Below are positions 34,871-47,633 of a DNA stretch of 64,000 bases, in pieces. Made by a program: the position numbers and the translations under genes. Position 1 is the stretch's first letter; every line of letters starts with the position of its first letter. The DNA is from Pseudocercospora fijiensis CIRAD86. Taxonomy: Eukaryota > Ascomycota > Dothideomycetes > Mycosphaerellales > Mycosphaerellaceae. Location of the stretch: contig NW_006921536.1 of the NCBI RefSeq assembly GCF_000340215.1, positions 3,971,664 to 4,035,663 of the forward strand, read 5' to 3'. Under the pieces are notes generated by a model that ran no database searches, had not been told where the DNA came from, and saw nothing but the letters and a program-made list of their open reading frames with translations.

Positions 34871-37800
34871 CCCCTCTTTGTATAATATAGCTTCTATTCG
34901 ATCGAATTTACTAGCGCCGGCGGCGGAGGTTATAGCGGAGGCTACCTAGGGCGATTTTACGCTCGAGGGCGACGAGGATATAGCGGACGCGCCCGGAGAG
35001 GAAGAAAGCGACGATTTTAGTAAGGAAACTAGTAATAACGACTCTAATAAACGCCCTCGGCGTAGTACGAAGTCCCGGATATTAAAACCGCTCGAGGGTA
35101 CTATATTCGCGTACCTCTCTTATGTCGACGACTTTAAATACTAGCGCTAGCGGTATATCCTACGCGACGCGTTAGACTCGTTTGTTCTATTAGCAAAAGA
35201 TTAGTATACGCTTAAACTATACGTCGACAATATCTAGGTCGTCGATAAGGCGTAGTATTTTAAACGCAATAGTACCGAGACGACGCGCTATACTTGTCGC
35301 TTCCGTAAGAAGCATAATTAAAAGGCTAATAAGTCGAAGAGTCGGCACTTTAATAAGAATAAGAAGAAAATAGAGCCGGCGCGTAGTTGTCCTATAATAA
35401 TAAAGGTTGTTAGTATCTATAGTTAGAATAAGAAGACAGGCGAGGAAGAGGTAGTATTATATCGCATTTAACGCGTTAGTCGCAAAGAACACTACTAAGA
35501 TTACTAACTAGATAACTTTAATAATTTCCGACGGTACGGCGCGCTCTTAAGTATAGCTAGATATAAGATCTGCTATAGATACCGCTCTTCGTAGGTATAC
35601 CGTTATTTAAAGGTATAATACGACCCGATCGCGTACTAGCGCTTTAAGGACGCCGGTAGCCTATTCTTATAGAAACACGATATACTTAATTCCGGAAGGA
35701 ACTTCCTTGCTACGTATAAGTCTAGCAAACTCGGCGGCGCGTTACTCGTATAGCAAACTTAGTAAAGAGACGTATTATAGTAGTATAAATAGTATAAGTC
35801 AAATTTATATTATTGTCTCGACTATAGAGTAAGGTTAGAATTCTGCTCGGCGGACTATCGCGCCCGCGTATCTAGACTCCGATTAACTAATAGATCGATA
35901 CGTAATCGCGTCTAACTTATTAAATCGATAGTAATCGATAGAGGAAGATATTAGACTCGGTTACCTACGAATTCTTTACGAAAAGCTAGAATCTTAGGAC
36001 TTTAAAGTTCTTCGCTTAAAGCGGCAGCGCCGTAGAGCCTTAGCTTCGAGCTAATAAGATAATTTAGAAGCTCCGGTAATAGCTCGGTCCGGCTTCTAGC
36101 GCGTCTTAGTAGGCCGAATACTAAACTTTAGATTCTTTTGTTTTGATTTTAGTTTTCTATTATAGTAATTACTAATTTAACGCGATAGTTAGTTATAAAT
36201 GCGAGATAGTATTAGTTAAAAGACAGATCGATAGCGAGATTACGTATAGCATCGTGTTTGCGTCTAAAACCGGCCTAGAACTGCTCCGATAGCACTAAGT
36301 TATCGCTTTTATAGATGCTATATATAAGACTAATTCCCTAGGTTAGTATCTTTATACTATCTATATTAAGGACAAATATAGCATAATACGCGCGGTAGCT
36401 TATATGCTATCTCCTACTAATAATAGCGATATTGTCGCTACCTTCCTTCGTATAATAAGGTACTAGTATAGGTAGTTTCTAATCTATATACTAATAGACG
36501 ACTCGGCTACTAAGCGACGAGCTATTCGAATAGCGTTTCCTACTACTAAACACCTCCTTTACTACGTCTACGTCTAGCGCACTATTAACCGTTACTTTAG
36601 TAGTAAAATCTACGCCGAGACGCGTCGCTATATTAAAGCCGCGGTTATCTATCGTTAGTCGCTCGAAGGCGCGAAAGAGTTACTATAAGCCGCTATTTCG
36701 AGCCTTTCTCGAAACGCCGACTACGAGAAGAACAAGCTATATTTAGAGGTAGAAATAGGTAAGGACATCGCGTTATAGGCAAACTACTTTCGTATATTTA
36801 ATACATTACCGATTATCGAGCAAAACAAGGATACTAATATAAACGAGAGCTTCTACGCGTGCCTTAAATTAGACGAGAAGTCGCCTATAGCTGCGGACTA
36901 TTTACTAGTTAGCGTTATAATATACGTATTCTAAGAAGTCGCTAATAAAGACCTCCGCTCTTTCCTTATCGAGCGCCGCTAGACTATTAATATATATTCT
37001 CTTACTCGTAGAGACGACGACGAGCTTAGAGAATACCTTCTACGCCTACCGTAGCCTATATAGCGTAAGGTTAGCGCTAAGATTAATCGCGCTAACGATT
37101 CTATAGTATTCTACGATCCTATCGCCCTTACCGAGTACGACGCGTCTAGTCTACTAACCTACGACTATCGCTTCTTTAGGTAATAGCGCGTCCTTTGCTC
37201 CTACCTTTAGTTTTATTATATTTAGCTCTACCGTACTCTTATTAAAGAGCGCTACTAGCATTACTAGATTAGTATATTTAAAGGGCGTAGACTCGAGATC
37301 TACGAGACTCTAATAAAGGCCGACAACCTTACTCTATAAGCCGATATAACCGCGACGGCGATAGCGACGGCGACGGCGGCTATCGTTAATAATAGCTATC
37401 GTCTCGAGATTCGTAAAACAATAAACGACTGTTACGAGATAATCTTTAAATTAGAGCGTAAGTGCGATAAAGAAGGCCTTAACGACGACGATATTAAGCG
37501 CGCTACTATAATACGAGACGCCGTCCGTATCTTCTACGAAGCAGGTAATAATATAAGGCGCTAGTTTACTAAGTTGTTTATACGCGCTTTTAATAAATAA
37601 CGACCTAACCGCGAGGTTGCGCTATCTTCTACGAAGCTAGCGCTATTATAAGCGCTATTACCTATTAATGTAATAGCGCAATATTATTACCCTCTTAATC
37701 TACGGCCGGTAGACGCGATATAGAGCAAGAGCCGGAAGCGTAAGAGGACCGAGAAAGAGGTAGAACTATTATAGGTACTATTAGGAACACTATAAGCGAC

Positions 37801-38400
37801 AAATACGCGTGTTTTTAGTCCTAAGCCGCGGCCGGCGGTTCCAGTTAGTACTAACGCGTATTCCGCGCCGCTTACTACTACTAGCGCGGTAGTAAGCGGT
37901 GCGGATACTACCGCGGTAGTAACTTATAGTCCTTATATACCTCTATCGATACTACTAGCGACAAATAGGTAGCAATACGCGCCTCCGAGCGCGACAATAG
38001 TCTATAGCGGTATACCTTATATACCGCCGCCCTCTAATATATATTAGCGCTATTAAAATAGTAGTGAAATAGCAATAATCGCTAACTATACCTCAAATTT
38101 TGCTATACCGCTGTTTTGCTAACAAACTTTAGCTTTATTTTTAGTAATATACCTAGTATCTATTAGTAGAGATTGCGGGGTCGTTAAAGCAGTATAAATC
38201 CCACTAAATTCGCTGTTAAATACTCTGCGCTGCCCTCTTACTGTCGATACTTAGTATACGAGCGGAAATCGCACTACTACTACCCCCCTTATACCGTCGA
38301 CCTAGTAATAGCGACGCGCGCCGACGACGAGATTACGTTTTCTATAGTTACGTATACTACGGCGCGGACTTCTATATCTCACCGAGTCCGTTGCGGAAGG
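34870..38400 (+). mobile_element. Mutator-like element, family 1, copy 2
   Basis: Second copy of the MULE at 15.7-19.06 kb. It keeps more of the N-terminus: an acidic stretch near 34950-35060, then RYTCRFRKKH and SCPIIIK near 35280-35420. Core motifs are DATYKTNSLG near 36310, LLIDDSATKRRAI (near 36490-36525) and YVYVQRTINRYF near 36560. After the core comes a Glu/Lys-rich helical region (near 37420-37560). It shares the 60-bp block at 38087-38140 with copy 1 (18741-18795) and with the different MULE at 43.6-46.8 kb. It ends near ACCGAGTCCG at 38385-38395. The divergence from copy 1 includes many non-RIP changes, so the copies are old or came from different subfamilies. Confidence 0.85.
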
Positions 38401-38479
38401 CCCGCGCTATATAGGCCTACACCGTGCATGCGGTATTATATTCGGTCCCTCAAATAGGTCGTAATAACTCGGAAACAAC

Positions 38480-38770
38480 TCGAAGAATATAGCATAACCG
38501 GGACGATTCCGGATAAAAATCAATCTCCCTATCGGATAACCTCGATAATAGACAATCCTATCGACCTATACGAATATAAAGAACGATAAAAAAGGTTATT
38601 CAAGAGGTTCGGAAATTATTTAGTAAACAGATTAGCCTTCAAACCGAAGCGGAGCGATAAAGAGTGTAAAGAGCTTTATTTATAAACAAACGTATATATA
38701 TTAAAGAGTATGTATTATAGATACGATTACTAGACGACTAACTGTCTAAAGACATAGTTATTATCTATAT
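38480..38770 (+). pseudogene. Unknown coding fragment
   Basis: About 95 codons with few stops, reading NQSPYRITSIIDNPIDLYEY followed by a Lys/Arg-rich region. Not recognised. It lies between the MULE end and the probable LTR of the copia element, so it may be a piece of an older element. Confidence 0.35.
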
Positions 38771-38799
38771 CTATAGGTATAACAAGTAGAAAATGCTAC

Positions 38800-39330
38800 C
38801 TATAGAGAACCTACATACAGGCAGCGTTATCTTCTCTAAGATAATATTTATAGATACGAGAAATCTTAGCTATCTATAGCTAGTATAGACAAACTATGTA
38901 TACTTGTATTTATCTAATTCGATGACTATTATCTAGATCTATAGCTATCCTATTAGAAGATAAAGATTATCGATAATTTATCTCTAGATATATTAAGGAT
39001 TAGAAAGCTATAGCTTCTTCTTTAGATACTCTAGGATAATATCTAGGCTAATAGTAGAACCCTTAGTCGCTATTCGTCTTATATTATATCTAGCTAAATT
39101 AGTCCTAACTATACCTAGAGACTTACCCTTAGAGATATAGGTAAAGATACCTATCTATTTTAAGGTATTACTCTAGTAGACTATCTATTTCGATTAAAAT
39201 AGACTAGTTTAACGAGGGCCCTTAAATAGACTAGTATCCCTACGCAAGATCTCTCTTTCTATAGATAAACTCTCTAACTACAAGATAATTTTATCTTTAT
39301 ATTACAATTTAAAGATAGACAGACTTCCTA
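38800..39330 (+). other. Possible copia LTR or leader region
   Basis: A gene-free segment directly upstream of the copia gag. A leader or LTR would be expected here and a TGTTATCTTC-like start may be present near 38825, but no second copy exists in the window to prove it. Confidence 0.3.
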
Positions 39331-39359
39331 CTAAAGATAAAGATAAACCGCTAAACTAC

Positions 39360-40030
39360 GCGAAGAAATATCTAAAATTATAGATATATCTCTAAGCGAT
39401 AAGTCTTTTACGTTTAGCCGCCTTAAAGGATAACAAAAGTATACATTTTGGTCCTTAAGGATTGAGTCTAATCTAGTTAAGAAGGGCTACTTTAAGGCTA
39501 TAATCGGCGACGATATAGACGAAAAAATCAAAGCTAAAGCCTTAGCTATTCTTCGACTATCTATAAGGACAGTCCCTTATTATAAATTTAGAGTAGGACG
39601 GACTCGAAAGAGGCTAAGAATACTCTAAAAGAATTATACTCTCCTAAAGGAATTAAGTGTAAATGCTATATACTAAAAGAGTAATTCTAAACTGCTTTAG
39701 AATTCTCTAAAAGCGTCGAATAATACGTAAATATTATTCGCCGCTTAAACGACGAATTAGAGTCTAAGGAAGTTAGGCTTCCGAAAGAAGTTATAATAGC
39801 TTAGACTCTTAATAATCTAAGCGACGTATACGAGTCTTTTATAACTCATTTAACTTCGATATTACGAAAAGACGAGTATAGCCTTAGGTTAGAGGATTTA
39901 TTCTCTAATTTACTAAACGAATCGAGACTATATAGTACTAAAGAGAGAGAAATAGCACTATATATTAAATCAAATTCGCTATAGAATAAATTGTCTAAAA
40001 AGCCGCTTAAACGTCTATAAAAGAACCGAC
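39360..40030 (+). pseudogene. Ty1/copia gag (UBN2-type), 3' part lost
   Basis: The first part reads SDKSFTFSRLKG, then YTFWSLRIESNLVKKGYFKA and AKALAIIRLSIR, the order expected for copia gag (UBN2). After one frame shift near 39600 it continues with LNDELESKEVRLPKEVIIAQ, then LNNLSDVYESF. It breaks off where the zinc knuckle should follow; gypsy A begins about 30 bp later. No protease, integrase or RT of copia type is present in the window, so this is a gag-only remnant. Confidence 0.75.
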
Positions 40031-41588
40031 CTAAGCGCGTATCTATGAATATCTATCTACTTATATAACCCGTATAATATAGTATTCGATCTACCCTTTA
40101 GGGGCTGTAGCTAGATAGTTAATCAATTCAGTAATACAGCCCTAATTTATACTAAAATAAGCCCCCTACCGAGATAAGACCTATACGCTAAGAAACTACT
40201 AATTTAACCGTACTAATTACTAACTTAGGCCTCCTATACGGCCTATTCTACTAAGTTGATTATAGCTATTACAGGCGTACTAATTCTACTATGTCTATAC
40301 CCCTAAACCTTTATTATTAACCTATAGTAGATTTGTAGACAAATGCGTTGCGGTATCTAATTACCGACCGATAGTAAGAGTATATAGCGACTATAATAAT
40401 ATTGCGAATAAGGGCTGCATTATAGGCTAACGAAATAGCCTTCTAATATAGAGGCTACCTAACTTTAGGCCCTCCTACGAGCTAAGGAGGTCCGTAAGAA
40501 CTTCGCGGCTATCTAACGCGTTTAGGCTAAGCTCGAGGAACCTATAAACGAGCTACTAGTACTAAAGAAGGATGCTAAGCTTAAGGACTATACTATGTTT
40601 AATAGCTTTAGTAGGAAGTAGTATAATAACTATATTCGTAACTATAATCTCAACTAGCGTAATATACTAAAGGGTCTACTAAATTCCTTAGTCGTCTACG
40701 CTATATAATATATTAATAGTAACTCTAAAAGAACCTAGGACAATTACTTTAACTCTCTTAGAGGATAGGCTTTATTCTACTAGCAAACTATAAGGATACT
40801 ATACTAGATACGCTTAGCAATTCCTATATAAGACAATAGCGTACTTCGGAGCAGTTCCTCTATACTAAATACAAGGCTAATAAGACGGCCCGAGCCTTCT
40901 AGACTAGATTAAGGGCTATAAAGGGCGATTGGCTAACTAAACCTAATCTAGTATAGATTATAGAAATATAACCTAGATTAAGATAGGACCTTGCCCTTAA
41001 ATTAGACCGCCGTCGTATATTTAAATAATAATATCTTAGTCGCCTAAAATTTATAGTCGAGGTTAATATAGCTAAATAGGCTATATAGGCTTAGAAGCGA
41101 CCTAGGTCGCAGATCCGGCCTAATAATAACTATAGTAACTATAGGAGAGGTAGTTACTAGAATATAACTAGTAAGCCTAGTAGGGATAGTAGCTATAGTA
41201 ATAACAACCCTTAGTAATAGCGAGGCCGTAGCAACAACCGATCGAGACCCTATTAAGGAGACAATATCTAGCGTAGTACTAGTAGAGGCCCCGGAAGAGG
41301 CGGATACCTATACTAAACTAAGGGACCTATAGCTAGTAATAGTAGTACTCTACGGACTAGTTTTAAGTACTTTAATTGCGATAGTGCTAGCTACCTACTT
41401 AGTATATATAAGGACTAGGCTCGAATTACTAAGCGTACTACTACTAGCTATAGAAGGAGGCTTATATTAGTAAATACGACCCCTATAGTAAGCCTCCCTA
41501 ATCGCTCGAAAAAAGAATAAGCGCTATACTTACTATTAGCCTAGTACGGCGTAGGACTATTATATATAGCTAGCAATTATACGAGACT

Positions 41589-41957
41589 TAGTATAGTCTA
41601 TAATCAATCTAATTAATCTAGACCCCCCTAAATTGAATTAGATTACTAGGACCCCTAGATTAGATTGAATTAGATTGCTTTAATAGGGGCTAGATTAGAT
41701 TGGATTAGATTACTAAATTAGCAAGAATAAGCTAAATTGAATTAGATTGAATTGCTAAGCCTACCTAATTTAGCCCTTTAGCCCCTAGATTGAATTAGAT
41801 TACTTTAAAAAGGGCTAGATTAGATTAGATTGCTTTAGAAAAGGGCCGGATTGAATTGAATTAGATTGCTTAGTTAGCAGGAATAAGCTAGATTAGACTA
41901 GATTGAATTGCTAAGCTAATCTAGATTGCAATCCCGGATTAATTATAGACTACACTA
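41589..41957. mobile_element. 369-bp hAT-type MITE, TSD ACGAGACT
   Basis: Inserted in gypsy A downstream of the gag; copy B lacks it. The 8-bp TSD ACGAGACT is perfect (41581-41588 and 41958-41965). TIRs read TAGTATAGTCTATAATCAATC (left) and, reverse-complemented, TAGTGTAGTCTATAATTAATC (right); the mismatches are transitions. The interior is built from short AT-rich repeats (TAGATTGAATTAGATT type) without coding capacity. The TSD length and TIR start fit the hAT superfamily. It is not shown that the hAT transposase at 6.3-9.4 kb mobilised it. Confidence 0.85.
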
Positions 41958-43644
41958 ACGAGACTGCCTTATCTATAATACCTATAACGCTTACTATAAG
42001 GCTAAGATTATACTAGACCTAGTAAGTTTAGTTAGTGTCCTTATCGACTATCGTACTACTATATACCCTAATCTAAAGCCGTTATACTATACTAGTATAC
42101 TAACCCTTGCTAAGTTAAATAAGTCTAGGGATTAAACTTATAGCGTATACTATATTTATATCGTCTTAAAGGGTAATATTAGTAATAACTATCGATATAG
42201 ACAACCCCTACTAGGGAGCTACTATCGTACTTAGCAACCCTATACCAAAGTACTATACTATATAAACAGACCTTAGTAGCTAATAGTAGCGCTTTAGACT
42301 AGCTAGGAAAGAAGATACTAACTGTATTAATCCTAGTAGGTGTCCTAATAGCGCAAACGTCCTATTTGTAGCCTATAGGCATTCTTTTAGCCGCCGACTC
42401 TATAGCAGACCTTCTTAAAGAAGATAACTTACCTAGCTACTCTATTAGTATAGAACCTAACTTAAACTCATTCGAACGCATTCCCCTACTAATCTAATAG
42501 ACTAATATTAAGATATTTAAGCACTACATAGCCGCTATGCTACCGCTATTAAAAGAAACAGATTATAAGACTAGAGTAATAGAAGGAAAAGAGATGCCCT
42601 TTCGCCTACTATACAACCTTAGTAAAAGGGAACTAAATACTTCGTAAATATCTAGATAAGAGTCTTACTAATAGGCGGATAAGACATAGCAACAGCCCTA
42701 CTAGTATACTAATCCTACCTATCCTAAAGAAGAATAGTAGTCTACGCCTATATATTAACAACCGCAGACTAAATACTACTACTACTAAAGACCGCTATCT
42801 GCTTCCGCTTATTAGCGAGACCTTAGATCGCCTATTAGGCGCCTATTTCTATACTATATTAGATTTAAAGGATATACACTATCGTATCCGTATCCGTAAG
42901 GGTAACGAATAGAAAACAGTATCCCGTACCTAGTATAGCTATTTTAGATACTTAGTTATACCTTTTAGACTAGCTAACAACCCTACTACATTCTAATCCG
43001 ACATTAATAGGGCCCTATCTAGCCTACTAAATTATTTATATATTGTTTATCTTAATAATATACTAGTTTATACCTTTTTCTATAATACTACTAACTATTA
43101 GACTACTATAAGAAAGGTCCTTAATCGCCTACGGGCCTATAGCCTATACTATAAGCCTTATAAATATATCTTTACTACTAAGGAGGTATCCTTATTAGGC
43201 TTTAAAAAGTCTCTATTAAATGTACTAAAGCTAATCCTAACTATATTAAGACTATTACTAAAGAGCCTATACTAATAATAGTTAAGGAGCTCTAATCGTT
43301 CCTTAGTTTTACTAGCTTCTACCTCCGGTTTACTAAGGGCTACGTCTAGAAAAGTATAAGGTCGATAAGGTCGATAGAATCGACTTTATCGCCCCTATCG
43401 CCTTAATAGCTTTCTTATATAGTATTCGATAATATCGACCTATTATCGACCTTATCGACCTCTCTAGAACTTCTAGAGAAGTCGTATTATCGACTAATTT
43501 GTTTAGGGGTTTCTATTATAAGAATAACTAATAGAATCTAGTAGAAAAGGTATGTTTCTTAATATTATACTATATATTTTATTACTTAGTCTATAGCTTA
43601 TCTATAGTCTCTATATCTTTACTACTACTCTATAAGGGATCTAC

Positions 43645-46600
43645 CTTAGTTACTTCCCCGAGCCCTAGCTAGCTGCCCGAGCCCTAGTAGATTAAGATAT
43701 AGAATTGCCCTGTCGTTAATTACGTACTGTTTCTACCTATCTTTATATATAGCTATTCTTAGTTAGTATCATTAATAGTCGCGCCCGGGTACGCGGAATA
43801 AATATCGTATTTCTATTATTTCTATTAGAATACGTGTTTCTATTATCTTTCTTAATATAATCGCTTAATCTCTATCGTATAAGGCCTATATAGACGATCT
43901 CCTCGCTAAAGACGATATCGGCGGCGCGGTAGAGGTAGTAGGAGGGATAGAAGAGGTAGTAGTAGATATCAAGTCGTAGGAAGAAGTCGAACTAGTCTTA
44001 GAAACGCGTATTCGAGGGCGTAGTCGTTTACCTAACCTGCCTCGAGAGCGTATATCTCTACCTAAATATCGATTAGTCTCGCCGCGCCCTTAGAACTACG
44101 CGTTTACTATAAAACTACTCGAAGAAGCGCCCTCGCTACTACGAGGCCTAATACCGCGAGAGTCGACGTTTCTATCGAAACGAGCCCTCGAGCGCTATAT
44201 CTAGGAATTTAGTATATCGAAGGGGTACGAGTTTAAGGAGTAGAAGCCGAAGAAGAATAAGAATAGCGTTAAATACCGCTATTTGCATATATATAGCTGC
44301 TATAGTTAACTAGACAAGCGTACTAAGAATACTACGATTAAGGCGCGGAAGAAGACGAGGAAGATAGACTATAAGTTCTATTTCTACGCTATTGCTATCC
44401 GCCCTCTTAAGCCGGATAGTAAGTAGCGAATTCGCTATTCTAGTAAGGAAGAATACTATTAGTATAACTATAAGAAGGACAACGTTATTATACTTGCTAC
44501 TATCTAGTAGCGCTTAAGAACGGCTAACTTCCTCGAGCAATGAGAGCGCTTATAATAGGCTCGTATACTAACGTCGAAGATAATAGTATATTTTCGAGGG
44601 CGCGGAGTAATTCTTAAACCTTATAATATATACAATATCTTCTAGAATAGGACTCTTTATAAGCGGCGTACTAATAACTAAGCTTAGCGGATAGTTAACC
44701 TACTCGACTAGCACTCTATCTTCTATAAAATTAAGATAGAAGAGAGGTGAGTTTAATAAAGGTAATAGTAGCTCTTTATCTAACCTCGCTCGAGGCCTTT
44801 AGAGCGACGCCTTATTAGCTAATTCTCGACACTACTTATTCGACTATACAACCTCGAGTTACTAGATATAGCAGCCGCTAGAACGACAAACGACACGATT
44901 AAGCTCGGTATTAGTCTAATTCGTCTAAAGCCTAATAAAGCTAACTTCGTCGAGTTATTGCTATATATATAGAAGGGTCTTAAACAAGCCGGCTGTGCTA
45001 TGCCTCTTGTTATAGCGACTAATCGTAAATAAGCCTTAATACTAGCAGTCGACGAGGTGTTTCGGGAGGCCTTAAATATTGTCTACGAGTAGCACCTAAA
45101 CTAAAATATACTTACTCGAGTAAGGAATAAGCGAGGCGACTTTATATAGATTAAATCTTACGGTTATTAGACTAACAGTCTATCTATAACGCAGTCTATA
45201 AAGCTATTTACTTATACTATCTATAGTAAGACCGAGAAAGAGTTTAGTAACAACTTTATTAAGCTAGACAATGTATATCCTATGTTTAAGGCCAATCTTT
45301 ATAAGCACTGGTAGTTCTATAAGACTCGGATTGTTAACTACTAGACTAGCTAAGTCCTACATTTTAGCTACAAGATAACCTCTCGAGTCGAGTCTTGCTA
45401 TAGACGTATTAAGCTCTTACTTAAATATAGTAGTAGATACGATATCTTTACGCTCTTCGAGTCGCTTCTTAATTAGTAGTAAGAAGGCTACGACCGCTAC
45501 CGTACCGCTATAGCAGATAACCTAAAGAGGTATAACAAGTTGCTAACTAGAGCTTTATATGCTAGTATCTCCCGAGTTGTTAGTAACTGTTACCTTCTCG
45601 AAGTAGCTAAGCTGTATAAATACGCTATTACCCTTCTAAGGACTACGACTAACGATAATAACAATAAGATTAAGCACTCCGCTAGGTCCGCCTTCTCGTA
45701 TAGCTATCTATAGTGCCGCTATAACGATTGCCTTACTAAGACCTTTAGTTATCCGTATAAATACGAGATTGTAAAGCTACTATTACTACGCTACTTCTAC
45801 GACTACTAGCTTATCGACTTTATAAAGAAGTAAGAGCCTCGTCTACGCGAGCTAAAGGTTATCTTTAGCAACCGCAAGTCTCTTACTAGTAGAGCGACTG
45901 TCTATATAATAAAGCGTATACTTACTACTCGAGAATTAGACGACTTAGATACTATTGCTACGAAGAAGCGGAAGCTAAATATAGCGATAATAACTAACTT
46001 TACTCTCGAGCCTAGTATATCGCTTACTTAGCTAAGAACGATTATTATAGACTACTATAAGTACGTAAAGAGCTAGTGCCGCACGTAGTAGTGCCCTTAA
46101 TAGAAGGCTAACTGTCTAAACAGACCTACCTACTACCCTTAAGGCTTCGAGTACTATAATCTACGTTAAGAAGCACTTCCGGTTAAACTATAACCTCCTT
46201 CTAAGGTAAGAACTTAATAACCTTCGAGCGCGTAAAGAATAGGGCACTTAGTAATAGGTTGAATATAGCCGATAGTAGTAGCAGGTAGCGTTGTTTAAAT
46301 AGTAATAACGATAGGCTACTTAGCAATACTACTAGTACTAGCAACAACAAAAATAGTCGCTTATATAGCTAATAGGACGGCTACCCTACTACTAGGTACT
46401 ATAGCAATAGTACTCTTAGTTTATATAGTAGTAGCATTATATATAGTAGTAGGCTAGTTAGTAGTAGAGGGATTAGTATAAGCTAGTATATATAGTATTA
46501 CGTAGTTATAAGGCTATAGGTCGTAACCCGCTTAGATCTAAGTAGATAGCAACTAGCAATACCTTAAATCTTGCTATACTGCTAATTTACTAACAAACTT

Positions 46601-46769
46601 TAGCTTTATAGCTAGTAGTAGTATAGAGGGAGGTAGTTGCCCGGTCGGTAGTAGTTACGGACATCCGGAAACCGCTTCCCTACGCGATTTTATAAGGAAT
46701 AGCGGATTCTATAATCTACTATATTACTAGGGCTCGGGTAGCTAGCTAGGGCTCGGGAAAGTAACTAAG
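43645..46769 (+). mobile_element. Mutator-like element, family 2, with 43-bp TIRs
   Basis: TIRs at 43645-43687 and 46727-46769 match at 41 of 43 positions, both mismatches being C/T or G/A; each TIR contains a CCCGAGCCCTAG direct repeat. The flanks GGGATCTAC (43636-43644) and GGTATCTAG (46770-46778) are a possible 9-bp TSD with two mismatches. The plus-strand transposase reads, after a Lys-rich DNA-binding region (44220-44420), LVIATNRKQALILAVDEVF with EQHLNQNIL (former Trp-His) near 44990-45115. A C-terminal SWIM-like Cys/His region lies near 45710-45760. It differs from MULE copies 1 and 2 but shares a ~50-bp block at 46557-46610 with them. Confidence 0.85.
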
Positions 46770-47460
46770 GGTATCTAGGGTCTAAGTCTTAGTATTAGCT
46801 TTAGGTGTTAGTAACTACCTAGTATGCCGTAGCTGCTAGTAGTACTTAGTACGCTTAGACGTAGAATTTTAGATTTAGTAAGTTTAAAATTATAAGAATA
46901 GAAAAATGTTTAGGTTTCGTCGAATATAGCCTACATTCGCTTAATTTTAAGCCGTAGAGAGTTAAATTTATAAGTAGAATACTAAAATGTTTAGGAAATG
47001 CCCTAATATAATATAAAACAGAACATATTATATTATCTGCTATACTAGGGCTACTGCTAGAATTGTTATGCTAAAATATAATTAACAATTTATATAGTTG
47101 TTAAAAATAGATAATTACGTAATTAAGCTAATAGTAAGTAGTAAACAATAAAAATATAAAACTTATAAAGTTTGCCTTCTAAAAACAGTAATAGAAATCT
47201 ATTTTACATACTTATAGTCTACTTATAGTATATAATAATACTACTAAGCAATTCCCGTAATACTAATAGAGTAATATATTTTTCTTTTTTTAAACTAAAC
47301 AAATTTATTAGATATTTTAGTAGCTATATACTAGAAACAGACTGTGTTCTGTATTCTAAAAATAGTATTATAAACTATAGTATAGTAACATATCTTAAGA
47401 ACTAAGATTAATACAGCTATTGAAATATAATAATAATTTACAAAACTTAAAATTCTAGCG

Positions 47461-47633
47461 ATCTAATAATAGCGACATATATATATCTAGGAATAGCGAT
47501 ATATATCTAGTAATAGCGATATATATCTAATAATATCGATATATATCTAATAGTAGTGATATATATCTAGTAGTAGCGATGTATATCTAATAATAGCGAC
47601 ATATATCTAATAATAGCGATATATATCTAATAA
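47461..47633. repeat. 20-bp minisatellite near the right end of the TA element
   Basis: About nine units of AGCGATATATATCTAATAAT, differing at a few positions. It is subterminal to the TIR ending at 47705. Confidence 0.85.

Noticed and set aside
47461..47633. CRISPR-like array
   Set aside because: Repeats are directly adjacent 20-bp units without spacers; a minisatellite in a eukaryotic element.
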